This document shows positions 23,314-31,485 of a stretch of DNA of 36,082 bases, piece after piece (position 1 is the stretch's first letter; the number at the start of each line of letters is the position of its first letter). The stretch comes from Mycolicibacterium austroafricanum. GTDB lineage: Bacteria > Actinomycetota > Actinomycetes > Mycobacteriales > Mycobacteriaceae. The stretch covers positions 11,706 through 47,787 of the forward strand of contig NZ_CACSIP010000046.1 of NCBI RefSeq assembly GCF_902705885.1, read 5' to 3'. The position numbers and the translations under genes are program-made. The notes beneath the pieces were generated by a model, which had not been told where the DNA came from, did no database searches, and saw only the letters and a program-made list of their open reading frames with translations.

Positions 23314-24174
23314 TTGACGGAGATTGTGCCCGACTCCGGTGTGCGCAATAGAAGCGATATCAGCAAATTCTTTCACGACATCGACGGCGATGCGGTGGGC
23401 ACCTCGTTCAGGCAGGATTCGGCCGCGGACCGGGCCGAGCGGCCGACGGTGAGCGTGGTGCTGCCCACCCGCAACGAGGCCCTCAACCTGCCCTACGTCG
23501 CCGATCGGATGCCGCCCGTCGACGAGATCGTGGTGATCGACGGCGGGTCGGTGGACGGCACCGCCGAGGTCGCGCGCAGGCTGTGGCCCAACGCCACGGT
23601 GATCGAGCAGACCCGGGCCGGCAAAGGCAACGCGTTGGCCTGTGGGTTCCGTGCCGCCGCCGGCGACATCGTGGTCATGATCGACGGGGACGGCTCGACC
23701 GACCCGGCGGAGATCCCGTTGTTCGTGGAGGCGCTCATCGCCGGTGCCGACCTCGCCAAAGGCAGCCGGTTCTCCCAGGGTGGGGGAAGCGACGACATCA
23801 CACAGTTTCGCCGGGCCGGTAACAAGGGGCTGAACTGGCTGGTGAATCGGCTGTTCCACACCGAGTTCAGCGATCTGTGTTACGGCTACAACGCCTTCTG
23901 GCGACGGAACCTGGACTGCCTGGACCTGCCCGCGATCGAACTCGCGGACCCACAGTGGGGCGACGGGTTCGAGATCGAGACCGTGATCAACGTTCGCGCG
24001 GCACGCAGCGGCTGGCTGATCCGCGAGGTGAGCAGCTTCGAGGGCAAGCGGCTTTACGGGCGTAGCAATCTCAACGCCGTCACCGACGGAATCCGGGTGC
24101 TGCGCACCATCAATCGTGAGCGACGCCAGCGCCACGCGGTGCGTGCGGGTGCCGTCGCCGGAAGGTCACGGTGA
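23314..24174 (+). CDS. Family-2 glycosyltransferase (polyprenyl-phosphate sugar transferase-like)
   Basis: The 286-residue GT-A protein resembles dolichol/polyprenyl-phosphate hexose transferases. Motifs are SVVLPTRNEALNLPY, DEIVVIDGGSVDGTAEVA, the nucleotide-sugar-stabilising RAGKGNALACGF, and the metal-binding DGD at 124-126. SDLCYGYNAFWR and WGDGFEIETVINVRAA match the acceptor-loop region of that group. The start is TTG 23314, with AAGGAG 8 bases upstream; GTG 23326 is an in-frame alternative. No C-terminal membrane helices are visible. It leads a six-gene operon joined by 4-base overlaps. The likely product is a lipid-linked sugar that starts or feeds the saccharide. Confidence 0.87.
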   Translation: MTEIVPDSGVRNRSDISKFFHDIDGDAVGTSFRQDSAADRAERPTVSVVLPTRNEALNLPYVADRMPPVDEIVVIDGGSVDGTAEVARRLWPNATVIEQTRAGKGNALACGFRAAAGDIVVMIDGDGSTDPAEIPLFVEALIAGADLAKGSRFSQGGGSDDITQFRRAGNKGLNWLVNRLFHTEFSDLCYGYNAFWRRNLDCLDLPAIELADPQWGDGFEIETVINVRAARSGWLIREVSSFEGKRLYGRSNLNAVTDGIRVLRTINRERRQRHAVRAGAVAGRSR

Positions 24175-25151
24175 CCGTCCAACACGCCACGCTCGATGAT
24201 TCGGTCAGCACCGCGGTCTCGGTCAGTGTGGTGATCTGCTGCTACACCGTGGAGCGCCGGCAGAATCTGGACGCCGCCGCCGACGCGGCGCTGACCCAAC
24301 TCCGCCCCGGTGACGAGATCATCGTCGTCGTCGACGGCAACGATCTCCTGTACCACGATCTGCTGTCGGCCCGCGGTCGAGAGATGACGGTCCTGGAGAA
24401 CGTGTTTCGCCGCGGTTTGTCCGGTGCGCGAAACACCGGTCTGCAGCGAGCCTCTGGAGATGTGGTGGTGTTCCTCGATGACGACGCCGTGCTGCATCCC
24501 GCGGCGCTGGACGGGGTCAGGTCGGCCTTCGCCGACGCCGCCGTCACCGCGTTGGGCGGGGCGGTCCACCCGAACTGGCACTCAGGTGGTGAACCCCGCT
24601 GGTTCCCGCCGGAATTCGGATGGGTAGTCGGATGTGACTACCGCGGCCTGCCGTCCGACGGCGCGGCGATCCGCAACCCGATCGGAGCGGCGATGGCGGT
24701 TCGGCGTGCCGAACTGACCGGCATCGGCGGCTTCTCCGACCGTCTCGGACGGGTCGGGGCCGTGCCCACGGGATGCGAGGAAACCATGATGGGCATCGAG
24801 TTGAGCAGGCGTAACCCGCGGGGCCGGATCATCCGGCACACTGCATTCGCGGTGTCCCATGAAGTCCCCAGTGACCGAACGACGTTGTCGTACTTCGTCA
24901 GTCGGTGCTTCAATGAAGGCCGGAGCAAAGCGATGCTCACCCGGCTCTGTGGCCGGCAGACGTCACTGGAAAGCGAACGTGCCTACACGACCAGGACGCT
25001 TCCCATCGGAGTCTGGCGGGCCCGTCGGCAGCCGTCCCGCGTGCTGGCGCTCGGCGCGGGGCTGCTCGTCACCGCAGCGGGGTATCTCGTTGGGCTGGTT
25101 CAGACGACAAAACAGGGGGATGTTCGATGGTCAGAGTCCTCGGCTACCTGA
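24171..25151 (+). CDS. Family-2 glycosyltransferase with C-terminal membrane helix
   Basis: The 326-residue protein is a second GT-A family-2 enzyme. It shows VSVVICCYTVERR, EIIVVVDGND, GLSGARNTGLQRASGDVVVF and the metal site LDDDA (DDD at 103-105), with a TGCEET motif near 205 as catalytic-base region. A single hydrophobic helix (about 293-312, ALGAGLLVTAAGYLVGLV) anchors the C-terminus to the membrane. Start GTG 24171 overlaps the first glycosyltransferase as GTGA. The 3' end overlaps the DUF998 gene by 25 bp. Donor sugar and linkage are unknown. Confidence 0.85.
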   Translation: MTVQHATLDDSVSTAVSVSVVICCYTVERRQNLDAAADAALTQLRPGDEIIVVVDGNDLLYHDLLSARGREMTVLENVFRRGLSGARNTGLQRASGDVVVFLDDDAVLHPAALDGVRSAFADAAVTALGGAVHPNWHSGGEPRWFPPEFGWVVGCDYRGLPSDGAAIRNPIGAAMAVRRAELTGIGGFSDRLGRVGAVPTGCEETMMGIELSRRNPRGRIIRHTAFAVSHEVPSDRTTLSYFVSRCFNEGRSKAMLTRLCGRQTSLESERAYTTRTLPIGVWRARRQPSRVLALGAGLLVTAAGYLVGLVQTTKQGDVRWSESSAT

Positions 25152-25792
25152 GGGACGCCCGGGTCACCGGGTGGGTGTCTTTGACTACCCTGGTCTTCTT
25201 CGCTGCCGAATGGGTGGTCTCGGCGACCTGGCGTGGCTACTACGGATATCGCGAAGACCTCGTGGGCCCGCTCGGGGTGGCGTTCTGCGGCCCGGAGGGC
25301 AATTGGCCGTGCAGTGAGTTGTACCGGGTGATGAACGTCGCGCTGGTCCTGACCGGTCTGGCGATCGTCTTCGTGGCGGCGAGCCTGCTCGCACAGCGGG
25401 TGACCGAACGCGGCCACGCGACCCTGCTGATGGTCGCCGGGTTCGGTCTGGCGTCCTCGGGTGTGATCACCCATCAGGTGAGTTATACGTGGAGTCTCAC
25501 CGCGACTACGGTTTTCACCACCCTGGGGTCGGTGAGCGTGCTGTTCATCGCGATGGGATCGAAGACCGAGATGTCGGCGGAGCGCCGGGGTATCGCCGTG
25601 ATCGCCGGGGTCGTCAGCCTCGTCGGTTATTTCACCTATATCGACGGCCACGAGTTCTTCGGGCCGGGTGGGGCTCAGCGAATGGCCGTCTACGGCATCC
25701 TGGTGGCCGTCATCACCCTGGGGACTGCCGGGCTGCGATCGGCGCCCGCGCAGAATGCCGAAGTCCCAGAACTCGTGGAGGAGATGCGATGA
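25127..25792 (+). CDS. DUF998-type integral membrane protein
   Basis: The 221-residue protein has about six membrane segments and the pattern of DUF998 proteins: an extracytoplasmic loop CGPEGNWPCSELYRVMNVALV after the first helices, then ITHQVSYTWS and a C-terminal helix pair. The function of DUF998 is unknown. ATG 25127 has AGGGGGA just upstream (25114-25120). It overlaps the previous gene by 25 bp and the GH16 gene as ATGA, so it belongs to the same translation-coupled operon and probably to the envelope-glycan machinery. Confidence 0.7.
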   Translation: MVRVLGYLRDARVTGWVSLTTLVFFAAEWVVSATWRGYYGYREDLVGPLGVAFCGPEGNWPCSELYRVMNVALVLTGLAIVFVAASLLAQRVTERGHATLLMVAGFGLASSGVITHQVSYTWSLTATTVFTTLGSVSVLFIAMGSKTEMSAERRGIAVIAGVVSLVGYFTYIDGHEFFGPGGAQRMAVYGILVAVITLGTAGLRSAPAQNAEVPELVEEMR

Positions 25793-26616
25793 CGTGCGAA
25801 CCGTCCCGGCGCCGCTGGAGTCGCGCGGTGGGTTCGGTCGGTGTTCTGGTGCTGTGCGGTTGTTCGCTGCCGTTGACACTGGGGCACGCCGAGCCGACCG
25901 GACCGCGAGTCGTCTTCGCCGACGAGTTCGACGGGCCGGCGGGCTCACCGCCGTCATCGTCGTGGCGGATCGAGACCGGCGGCGGTGGCTGGGGCAACAA
26001 CGAACTCCAGGTCTACACCGACAATACGGACAACGTCAGCCTCGACGGCGCAGGCAACCTGGTGATCACCGCGCGCGGTGCGGCAATGGATCAGATCACG
26101 TCCGCGCGGATCACCACGCAGGGGAGTGTGGAGTTCACTTCGGGGCGCGCCGAGGCGCGCATCGCGCTGCCCGCAGGGGCCGGTCTGCATCCGGCATTCT
26201 GGTTGCTCGGCAGCGACGTCGACCGGGTCGGTTGGCCCGCTGCCGGCGAGATCGACGTCATCGAGACACTCAACGATGCCGCGGAGTATCACACCGGGGT
26301 GCACGCACCGAGGCAGGGAACCGCACGGGGACAGGAGGTTTCCGCTTCCGGTCCCGCGCCCTTCCCGTTGCCGGGTCAGTTCCACACCTACTGGGTCGAA
26401 CGGTCGCCCGGGCGCATCGTCACCGGAATCGACGACCTGACGTTGTTCACGGTCACACCCGCGGATCTCGCGGCCGACAGCACCTGGGTGTTCGACGCCC
26501 CGTTCTTCCTCCTGTTGAACCTCGCGGTGGGCGGTTCGTGGCCGGGTCCACCGGATGAATCCACCCCGAACCCGTCGACGATGCTGGTGGACTGGGTGAG
26601 GGTGACGGCCACATGA
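25789..26616 (+). CDS. Glycoside hydrolase family 16 lipoprotein
   Basis: The 275-residue protein is a secreted GH16 enzyme; the family hydrolyses or transglycosylates beta-1,3/1,4-glucans and galactans. The N-terminus has arginines, the hydrophobic stretch AVGSVGVLVL and the lipobox LCGC (Cys25), so it should be a lipoprotein. The domain begins VVFADEFDGPAG, continues GGWGNNELQVYTDN, and the catalytic motif GEIDVIE places nucleophile Glu154, Asp156 and acid/base Glu159. FWLLGS and PFFLLLNLAVGGSWPG are typical GH16 strands. It overlaps both neighbours as ATGA. In a biosynthetic operon it may trim, release or crosslink the exported glycan. Confidence 0.9.
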   Translation: MTCEPSRRRWSRAVGSVGVLVLCGCSLPLTLGHAEPTGPRVVFADEFDGPAGSPPSSSWRIETGGGGWGNNELQVYTDNTDNVSLDGAGNLVITARGAAMDQITSARITTQGSVEFTSGRAEARIALPAGAGLHPAFWLLGSDVDRVGWPAAGEIDVIETLNDAAEYHTGVHAPRQGTARGQEVSASGPAPFPLPGQFHTYWVERSPGRIVTGIDDLTLFTVTPADLAADSTWVFDAPFFLLLNLAVGGSWPGPPDESTPNPSTMLVDWVRVTAT

Positions 26617-27908
26617 CACCACCCGCCGTGCTCGATCCGGCGATGCCGCCGCACTCGCGGCCCACCTGGCCGCATGCCCGCTGGATCGGCATGCTCGACC
26701 TCGACGACCGCGTCCACAACGCCGGCGGTGAGCTGGAGTTCGTCGCCCGGCACGCAGAGGCGTATCGCGACGCGCGAGTACTGCTGCGCCGCAACCGGCA
26801 GCCGATCGCGTTCGTCGACGCCCCCGTCGTCGACGGTCGGGTGTCGGTGCGGGTGCCCCCGCTCGGGGAACCCGACGGCCCCGGACACCCTTCGGTGCTG
26901 CCGCCGATGTCGGTAGTGGTGTGCACCAGGGACCGTCCGGAGCAGCTCGCGGACGCACTGCAATCCATTCTGTCGCTCGACTATCCGGATTTCGAAGTGG
27001 TGATCGTCGACAACGCTGCCCGTACCGACGACACGGTGAAGCTGATCGAGCGCATCGACGACCCACGGGTGCGCCTGGTGACCGAACCCGTTCCCGGGTT
27101 GTCGACCGCCCGCAACACCGGTCTCCGCATCGCCCGCCACAACCTGGTCGCGTTCACCGACGACGACGTCGTCGTCGACCAGCACTGGCTCTGCGGAATC
27201 GTCAGCGGGTTCGCACGTTCACCTCGGGTGTCGTGCGTGTCGGGCCTGGTGCCCAGCGGCGAATTACGCACAGCCGCACAGGCTTACTTCGACAAGCGGG
27301 TTTCCTGGGCGGTGTCGCTGCGACCGCGCCTCTACGACGTGGCGCAGCCGCCACCCGACCAGCCGCTGTTCCCGTTCCAGATCGGCCGGTTCGGCACCGG
27401 GGCCAATTTCGCGGTCAGAAGGGACCGCATTCTCGAGCTCGGCGGCTTCGACGAGGCGCTCGGAGCGGGCACCCCGGCGCAGGGGGGCGAGGACCTCGAC
27501 CTGTTCTTCCGCGTGCTCACCACAGGTGACCTGTTGGCAACCGAACCCTCGGCGATCGTCTGGCACCGGCATCGAAGCGACAACGAGGCACTGCTGTCGC
27601 AGGCGCGTGGCTACGGCCTGGGACTGGGCGCCTGGTTGACGAAGGTGGCCCTGGATCCGGCGCACCGTCGGCTGGCGGTAACGGTGATCGGCAGACTGGT
27701 GGCAGGGCTGATCAGGCGGTCGTTTCGAGCGTCGTTGCGCACGGAGGTGGGTTATGGCGCGATCGTCACGTCCCTGACCCTTTTTCGCCCGGATGTTCCG
27801 ACGTCGGTGGGCCGCACCGAAGTCCTGGCCGTGCTCGGTGGCCCCAGGGCACTGTGGCGTGGCCGGAGGCGAAGTGCGAAACCTCTGCCGATGGCAGAGC
27901 GCCGATGA
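26613..27908 (+). CDS. Family-2 glycosyltransferase with N-terminal extension
   Basis: The 431-residue protein has a non-catalytic N-terminal part (about 1-95), then a GT-A domain: MSVVVCTRDRPEQLADALQSI, FEVVIVDNAARTDDT, GLSTARNTGLRIARH and the metal site FTDDDVVVD (DDD at 183-185). A QGGEDLDLFFRVL motif (about 288-300) carries the probable catalytic base, and WHRHR lies further on. Such extended family-2 enzymes are usual in actinobacterial and cyanobacterial exopolysaccharide clusters. ATG 26613 overlaps the GH16 gene as ATGA. Donor and acceptor are unknown. It differs from the other two glycosyltransferases, so at least three sugar transfers are encoded. Confidence 0.88.
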   Translation: MTPPAVLDPAMPPHSRPTWPHARWIGMLDLDDRVHNAGGELEFVARHAEAYRDARVLLRRNRQPIAFVDAPVVDGRVSVRVPPLGEPDGPGHPSVLPPMSVVVCTRDRPEQLADALQSILSLDYPDFEVVIVDNAARTDDTVKLIERIDDPRVRLVTEPVPGLSTARNTGLRIARHNLVAFTDDDVVVDQHWLCGIVSGFARSPRVSCVSGLVPSGELRTAAQAYFDKRVSWAVSLRPRLYDVAQPPPDQPLFPFQIGRFGTGANFAVRRDRILELGGFDEALGAGTPAQGGEDLDLFFRVLTTGDLLATEPSAIVWHRHRSDNEALLSQARGYGLGLGAWLTKVALDPAHRRLAVTVIGRLVAGLIRRSFRASLRTEVGYGAIVTSLTLFRPDVPTSVGRTEVLAVLGGPRALWRGRRRSAKPLPMAERR

Positions 27909-30112
27909 CTGCGACGCTGGAGGCGGTGGTCGGCGGCGTTCCCCCCGAGACCGCCTCGGCACCATCCGTGCACCGCCGGCTACCGGTGGGGTCGCTGCGG
28001 ATGCCCGACCTCGCCGCCGCGGGTGCGGCGGTGGGTGCGATCGCGTTGCTGGAGCTCCCGTCCGGACTTCGGGCGGTCAGCCTGGCTCTGTTCGTCGCCG
28101 TCGGGCCGGGCGCGGCGGTCCTGACGTGGGTCCGTATCCCGCGGCGGGCACTGTTGGCCACCGTGCCGGTACTGGGTACAGCGATCGTCACACTCATCAC
28201 CATCACCGCGATGTGGTCCTACCGGTGGACCCCGCCGGACATGCTCTGGGTGCAGGTGGTCGCGGTCGCCGCCAGCAGTGCACTCTGGTACTACCGCAGC
28301 GGTAGCACCCCGCTACAGGCCCCACGCCAGTGGCGCCGGCGCACAGTTGTCGTTCCACCAGGCCGGCCCCGCAAAAACGTTGTCCGGCGGCACCTGTCGC
28401 TGTTGCTGAGCGGCTCGGCGGTGGCGCTGTGGGCGGCGGCGGTCCCCGGTCTGCCCGGGGTCGACGCCAGTTACTACGGACTGTTGTTCTCCGGTACCGG
28501 GCCCCTGCTGGCCGGCTGCATCGTGCTGTGCACCTGGGCGCTGCTTGTCGCAGTCCGCGACCGACTGCTGCTTCCGGCGGCCGTGGCGATCGCGGCGGCG
28601 ATCGTCGTCGCTCGGGTCACGACTTTCGTCGCCACCGAGGTGCCGCTCTACGACTGGACCTACAAGCATCTGGCAGTGGTGGACTACGTCTTGGTGCACG
28701 GCCGGATCGCACCCGACGGCACCGACATCTACACGCAGTGGTCGGCGTTCTTCGTGTTCTGGGCGTGGTTCTGCGAGGTGACCGGTGTGGCGCCGATGGC
28801 TGTCGCGCATGTGTTCGCGCCGGTGACGCACATACTGATCGCACTGATGGTCTACACCGCCGCCCGGGTCCTCGGACGATCCCGACGCACGGCGTTGACC
28901 GCGGCGTTCGTCGCCGAGATCACCAACTGGGTCGGGCAGGACTACTTCTCACCGCAGGCATGGTCGCTGGTCCTGGCCTTCGGCATGCTGGTCCTGCTGC
29001 TGGCCTCACCCCGCAGTCGGGCCTGCGGAGTGCTGAGCATCCTGGTCTTCGCGGCGATGGTGCCCACCCACCAGCTGACGCCGTTCTGGGCGGTGGCGGC
29101 GGCATCTGTGTTGTGCCTGTTCAAGCGGGCCCGGCCGCGGTGGGCCGCGGTGGCGATGGCGGCGATCGCTGTCACCTACCTGCTGCTGAACCTCGAAGCG
29201 GTGTTGCCCTACGGACTGCTCTCCGGAGGCAGCCCGATCAGCAATGCCGCGAGCAATGTCCTTACGTCCGGGCTGCCCGCCAAGGATTTCACCTCCGCGG
29301 TGGTGCGCGTGCTGTCGATCGTGGTCCTGCTGACCGCCTTTGGGTGTGCGGTGTGGTTGTGGCGCTGCGAACGGCCGGCGTTCGTGCTGTCGGTGCTGGC
29401 GTTCAGTTCGTTCGGCCTGTTGCTGGGGCAGAGTTACGGCGGTGAGGCCATCTTCCGCGTCTATCTTTACTCGCTGCTCGGTTGTGCACTGCTCATCGCT
29501 CCGGCGGTGGTCGGCGCTGTCGATCGGCTCGGATACTCTGGTCGGCGGATGCTCTGGCCGGGCGCAGCCGTCCTCGGGTTGACAGGTGCGTCGGTGGCCG
29601 GCCTGCACGGCTACGTTGCGTTGTGGCCCATGGTCTTCGAGACCCGCGCCCAGGTCGAGCTGATGGATCGCATTACCGATGGCGCTGACGTGCGCACCCG
29701 TCTGGTGATGTTGCGGCTGGGCGGCATGCCGACGCGCCTGAACGCCAGCTACGCCGAGGTGACCCGCTACAACCACTATTTCGACCAGACGATCGGGTTC
29801 GACCTGTGGGATTACCGGGACCCGAAGCTGCCGGAACTGAAAGCGGCTTTCCCCACGCCCCAGGACATGAAAACCCTTGACGACTATGCGCAGTACGACG
29901 CCTTCCGGGCCTACGTGCTGTTCAGCGAACAGTCCAATAAGGCGGTGAGGTATTACGGCGATTTCCGACCCGAGGCCGTCGATATCATGCAGGAGGCGCT
30001 CCGAAAGTCGCCGAACTGGACCGTGTTCCACGAGGATGGTGAGACGGTCGTCTTCCGGACCGCCCATGACTGGGATGTGCCGGCACAGACGACGGCCGAC
30101 GGCGCCCGCTGA
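27905..30112 (+). CDS. Large polytopic membrane protein, GT-C/polymerase-like
   Basis: The 735-residue protein has about 12 or more membrane segments and a hydrophilic C-terminal domain (about 605-735). The loop YDWTYKHLAVVDYVLVHG followed by GTDIYTQWSAFFVF resembles the acidic first loop of lipid-linked-sugar-dependent GT-C transferases. THQLTPFWA lies further in. The closest recognisable types are GT-C glycosyltransferases and O-antigen-polymerase-like proteins; the sequence does not decide between them. ATG 27905 overlaps the preceding glycosyltransferase as ATGA. It is the last gene of the operon and likely acts on the outer face, extending or polymerising the flipped saccharide. The C-terminal soluble part has no recognised domain. 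Confidence 0.65.
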   Translation: MTATLEAVVGGVPPETASAPSVHRRLPVGSLRMPDLAAAGAAVGAIALLELPSGLRAVSLALFVAVGPGAAVLTWVRIPRRALLATVPVLGTAIVTLITITAMWSYRWTPPDMLWVQVVAVAASSALWYYRSGSTPLQAPRQWRRRTVVVPPGRPRKNVVRRHLSLLLSGSAVALWAAAVPGLPGVDASYYGLLFSGTGPLLAGCIVLCTWALLVAVRDRLLLPAAVAIAAAIVVARVTTFVATEVPLYDWTYKHLAVVDYVLVHGRIAPDGTDIYTQWSAFFVFWAWFCEVTGVAPMAVAHVFAPVTHILIALMVYTAARVLGRSRRTALTAAFVAEITNWVGQDYFSPQAWSLVLAFGMLVLLLASPRSRACGVLSILVFAAMVPTHQLTPFWAVAAASVLCLFKRARPRWAAVAMAAIAVTYLLLNLEAVLPYGLLSGGSPISNAASNVLTSGLPAKDFTSAVVRVLSIVVLLTAFGCAVWLWRCERPAFVLSVLAFSSFGLLLGQSYGGEAIFRVYLYSLLGCALLIAPAVVGAVDRLGYSGRRMLWPGAAVLGLTGASVAGLHGYVALWPMVFETRAQVELMDRITDGADVRTRLVMLRLGGMPTRLNASYAEVTRYNHYFDQTIGFDLWDYRDPKLPELKAAFPTPQDMKTLDDYAQYDAFRAYVLFSEQSNKAVRYYGDFRPEAVDIMQEALRKSPNWTVFHEDGETVVFRTAHDWDVPAQTTADGAR

Positions 30113-30127
30113 CGTGCGCTACCCGAC

Positions 30128-31378
30128 CTACCGGGAGCAGATCAGCGAATGTACTTGCTCTGCAACAGAATCGAGTGCGGCACCGACCCGCCGGCTGTCG
30201 AACAGCGAATCGTGATACGCCGCTGTCAGCCACAGCGCACCTGCGGTGCTGGACGTGGTGACGGTCATCCCCGACGGGTCGGCCGGATCGCTGGCGACCA
30301 GGATCCTGGCCGCGGCGAGCTCGCTGAACGACCATCCGGTTCGGGGGACGTCGCCGATGTTGGAATGCAGCAACCGCAACCGCGGCCGCGCGGGCACCTG
30401 CGACCGATGGTGACCGGCGCGAATCGCGGCACGGGCCTTCAGGGTGCTCACCACGAGGTTGGCCACCGGCCGCGCCATCCGTTGGGCTGCCGTCATTTCG
30501 GCGTGCAACGCGCGCGGGCCCTCCCGGCGATCGAGGGTGAACTCCAGCCCAGCCGAGAAGGTGGCCAGTGTGCTGTGCCCGCTGGGCAGGTAGGGGCGGA
30601 CATCGAAGGGAACGGTCACGGTCGGATCGACGTCGAATCCGGCGTCGTCGAACGCCTGGTACAACGCGAAGGTGTAGAGGGCGAACATGCTGACGCCGGG
30701 CAACGCTGAATCGCGTAGCCGGCGCAACTCGGCGACGGTGTCCGCGGGTATCCGCCCGACGTGCGTCGCGGGACGCGGTGGGGACGTGTCGGATCCCGCC
30801 GTTGCGGACCCGGCCGGTATCGCTGCGGCGCCACGGCGATATTGCCGCCACAGTGGCCAGAGACGTTGCGGTCCAAGTCCGATGGCCCGCAGGGCGGCTT
30901 CCGGTAGCGGAGCGATCCGGTGCCGATAGTCGGCCCATACGTCCGGATCGGCAGGATCCACGCTGCCCAGGAGCACCGCGATGAGCATGTCCAGCAGGGG
31001 GACCTCGCCGAGTCCGTGGCTGAAGTCGATGGCCAGGTGGTCACCGGCGGCCAGCACCCGGATGCCGTCACCCGGCTGTTGTCTGAGGGCTGTCAGCAGC
31101 GTGACGGGGTCCGACGCCGGTTCGCGAACAGCGGTGCCGACGGCGTCGCCCACGGTGTCGGGGGAGTAGCGCCAACGGGTGCTGGTGGTCGAGGGCTGCA
31201 GCCCGACCCGTGTCACCGGACCCACCGTGGCCATCGCCGTGAACCGCGCGATGAGCTCATCGGTGGGCGGTAGCCGGACGGGACCGACGATCACCGCGGA
31301 ACGCCGGTGACTGTGCGCCACGTCGAGTGTCGCGACCCGAACGGTGTCCGGCTGCCGGCGGCGCGGGGCGTGGACCAT
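30128..31378 (-). CDS. PapA/condensation-domain-like acyltransferase
   Basis: The 416-residue protein resembles the condensation/acyltransferase superfamily, including mycobacterial polyketide-associated PapA proteins that esterify sugars or diols. Landmarks are LAIDFSHGLGEVPLLDML, with the catalytic-type histidine at 121, then SALPGVSMFALYTFALYQAF and TVTVPFDVRPYLPSG, and LLHSNIGDVPRTGW, all in the expected order. The usual HHxxxDG reads S-H-x3-E, with Glu125 in place of Asp. ATG 31378 is preferred; the open frame extends upstream into the promoter of the next gene. It ends 15 bp from the convergent GT-C-like gene. It may acylate the cluster's glycan; an inactive fold is also possible. Confidence 0.65.
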   Translation of the reverse strand: MVHAPRRRQPDTVRVATLDVAHSHRRSAVIVGPVRLPPTDELIARFTAMATVGPVTRVGLQPSTTSTRWRYSPDTVGDAVGTAVREPASDPVTLLTALRQQPGDGIRVLAAGDHLAIDFSHGLGEVPLLDMLIAVLLGSVDPADPDVWADYRHRIAPLPEAALRAIGLGPQRLWPLWRQYRRGAAAIPAGSATAGSDTSPPRPATHVGRIPADTVAELRRLRDSALPGVSMFALYTFALYQAFDDAGFDVDPTVTVPFDVRPYLPSGHSTLATFSAGLEFTLDRREGPRALHAEMTAAQRMARPVANLVVSTLKARAAIRAGHHRSQVPARPRLRLLHSNIGDVPRTGWSFSELAAARILVASDPADPSGMTVTTSSTAGALWLTAAYHDSLFDSRRVGAALDSVAEQVHSLICSR

Positions 31379-31473
31379 TTGCCTGCAGAACCTATCAGAG
31401 CGATATCTGCAGGTGCCGGCGATTCTGTCGCAGGGGGACAAGGACAATCGCGGGACGTCGCGACCCGGTTTAG

Positions 31474-31479
31474 TAGGTT
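31474..31479 (+). promoter_or_regulatory. Candidate -10 element of a leaderless promoter for the yhhN-priA operon
   Basis: TAGGTT fits the mycobacterial -10 pattern TANNNT. It lies exactly 7-12 bases before the A of the ATG at 31486, the spacing expected if transcription starts at that A and the mRNA has no leader. No Shine-Dalgarno sequence is visible before this ATG, which agrees. No -35 was recognised. Confidence 0.4.
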
Positions 31480-31485
31480 CTGAGC

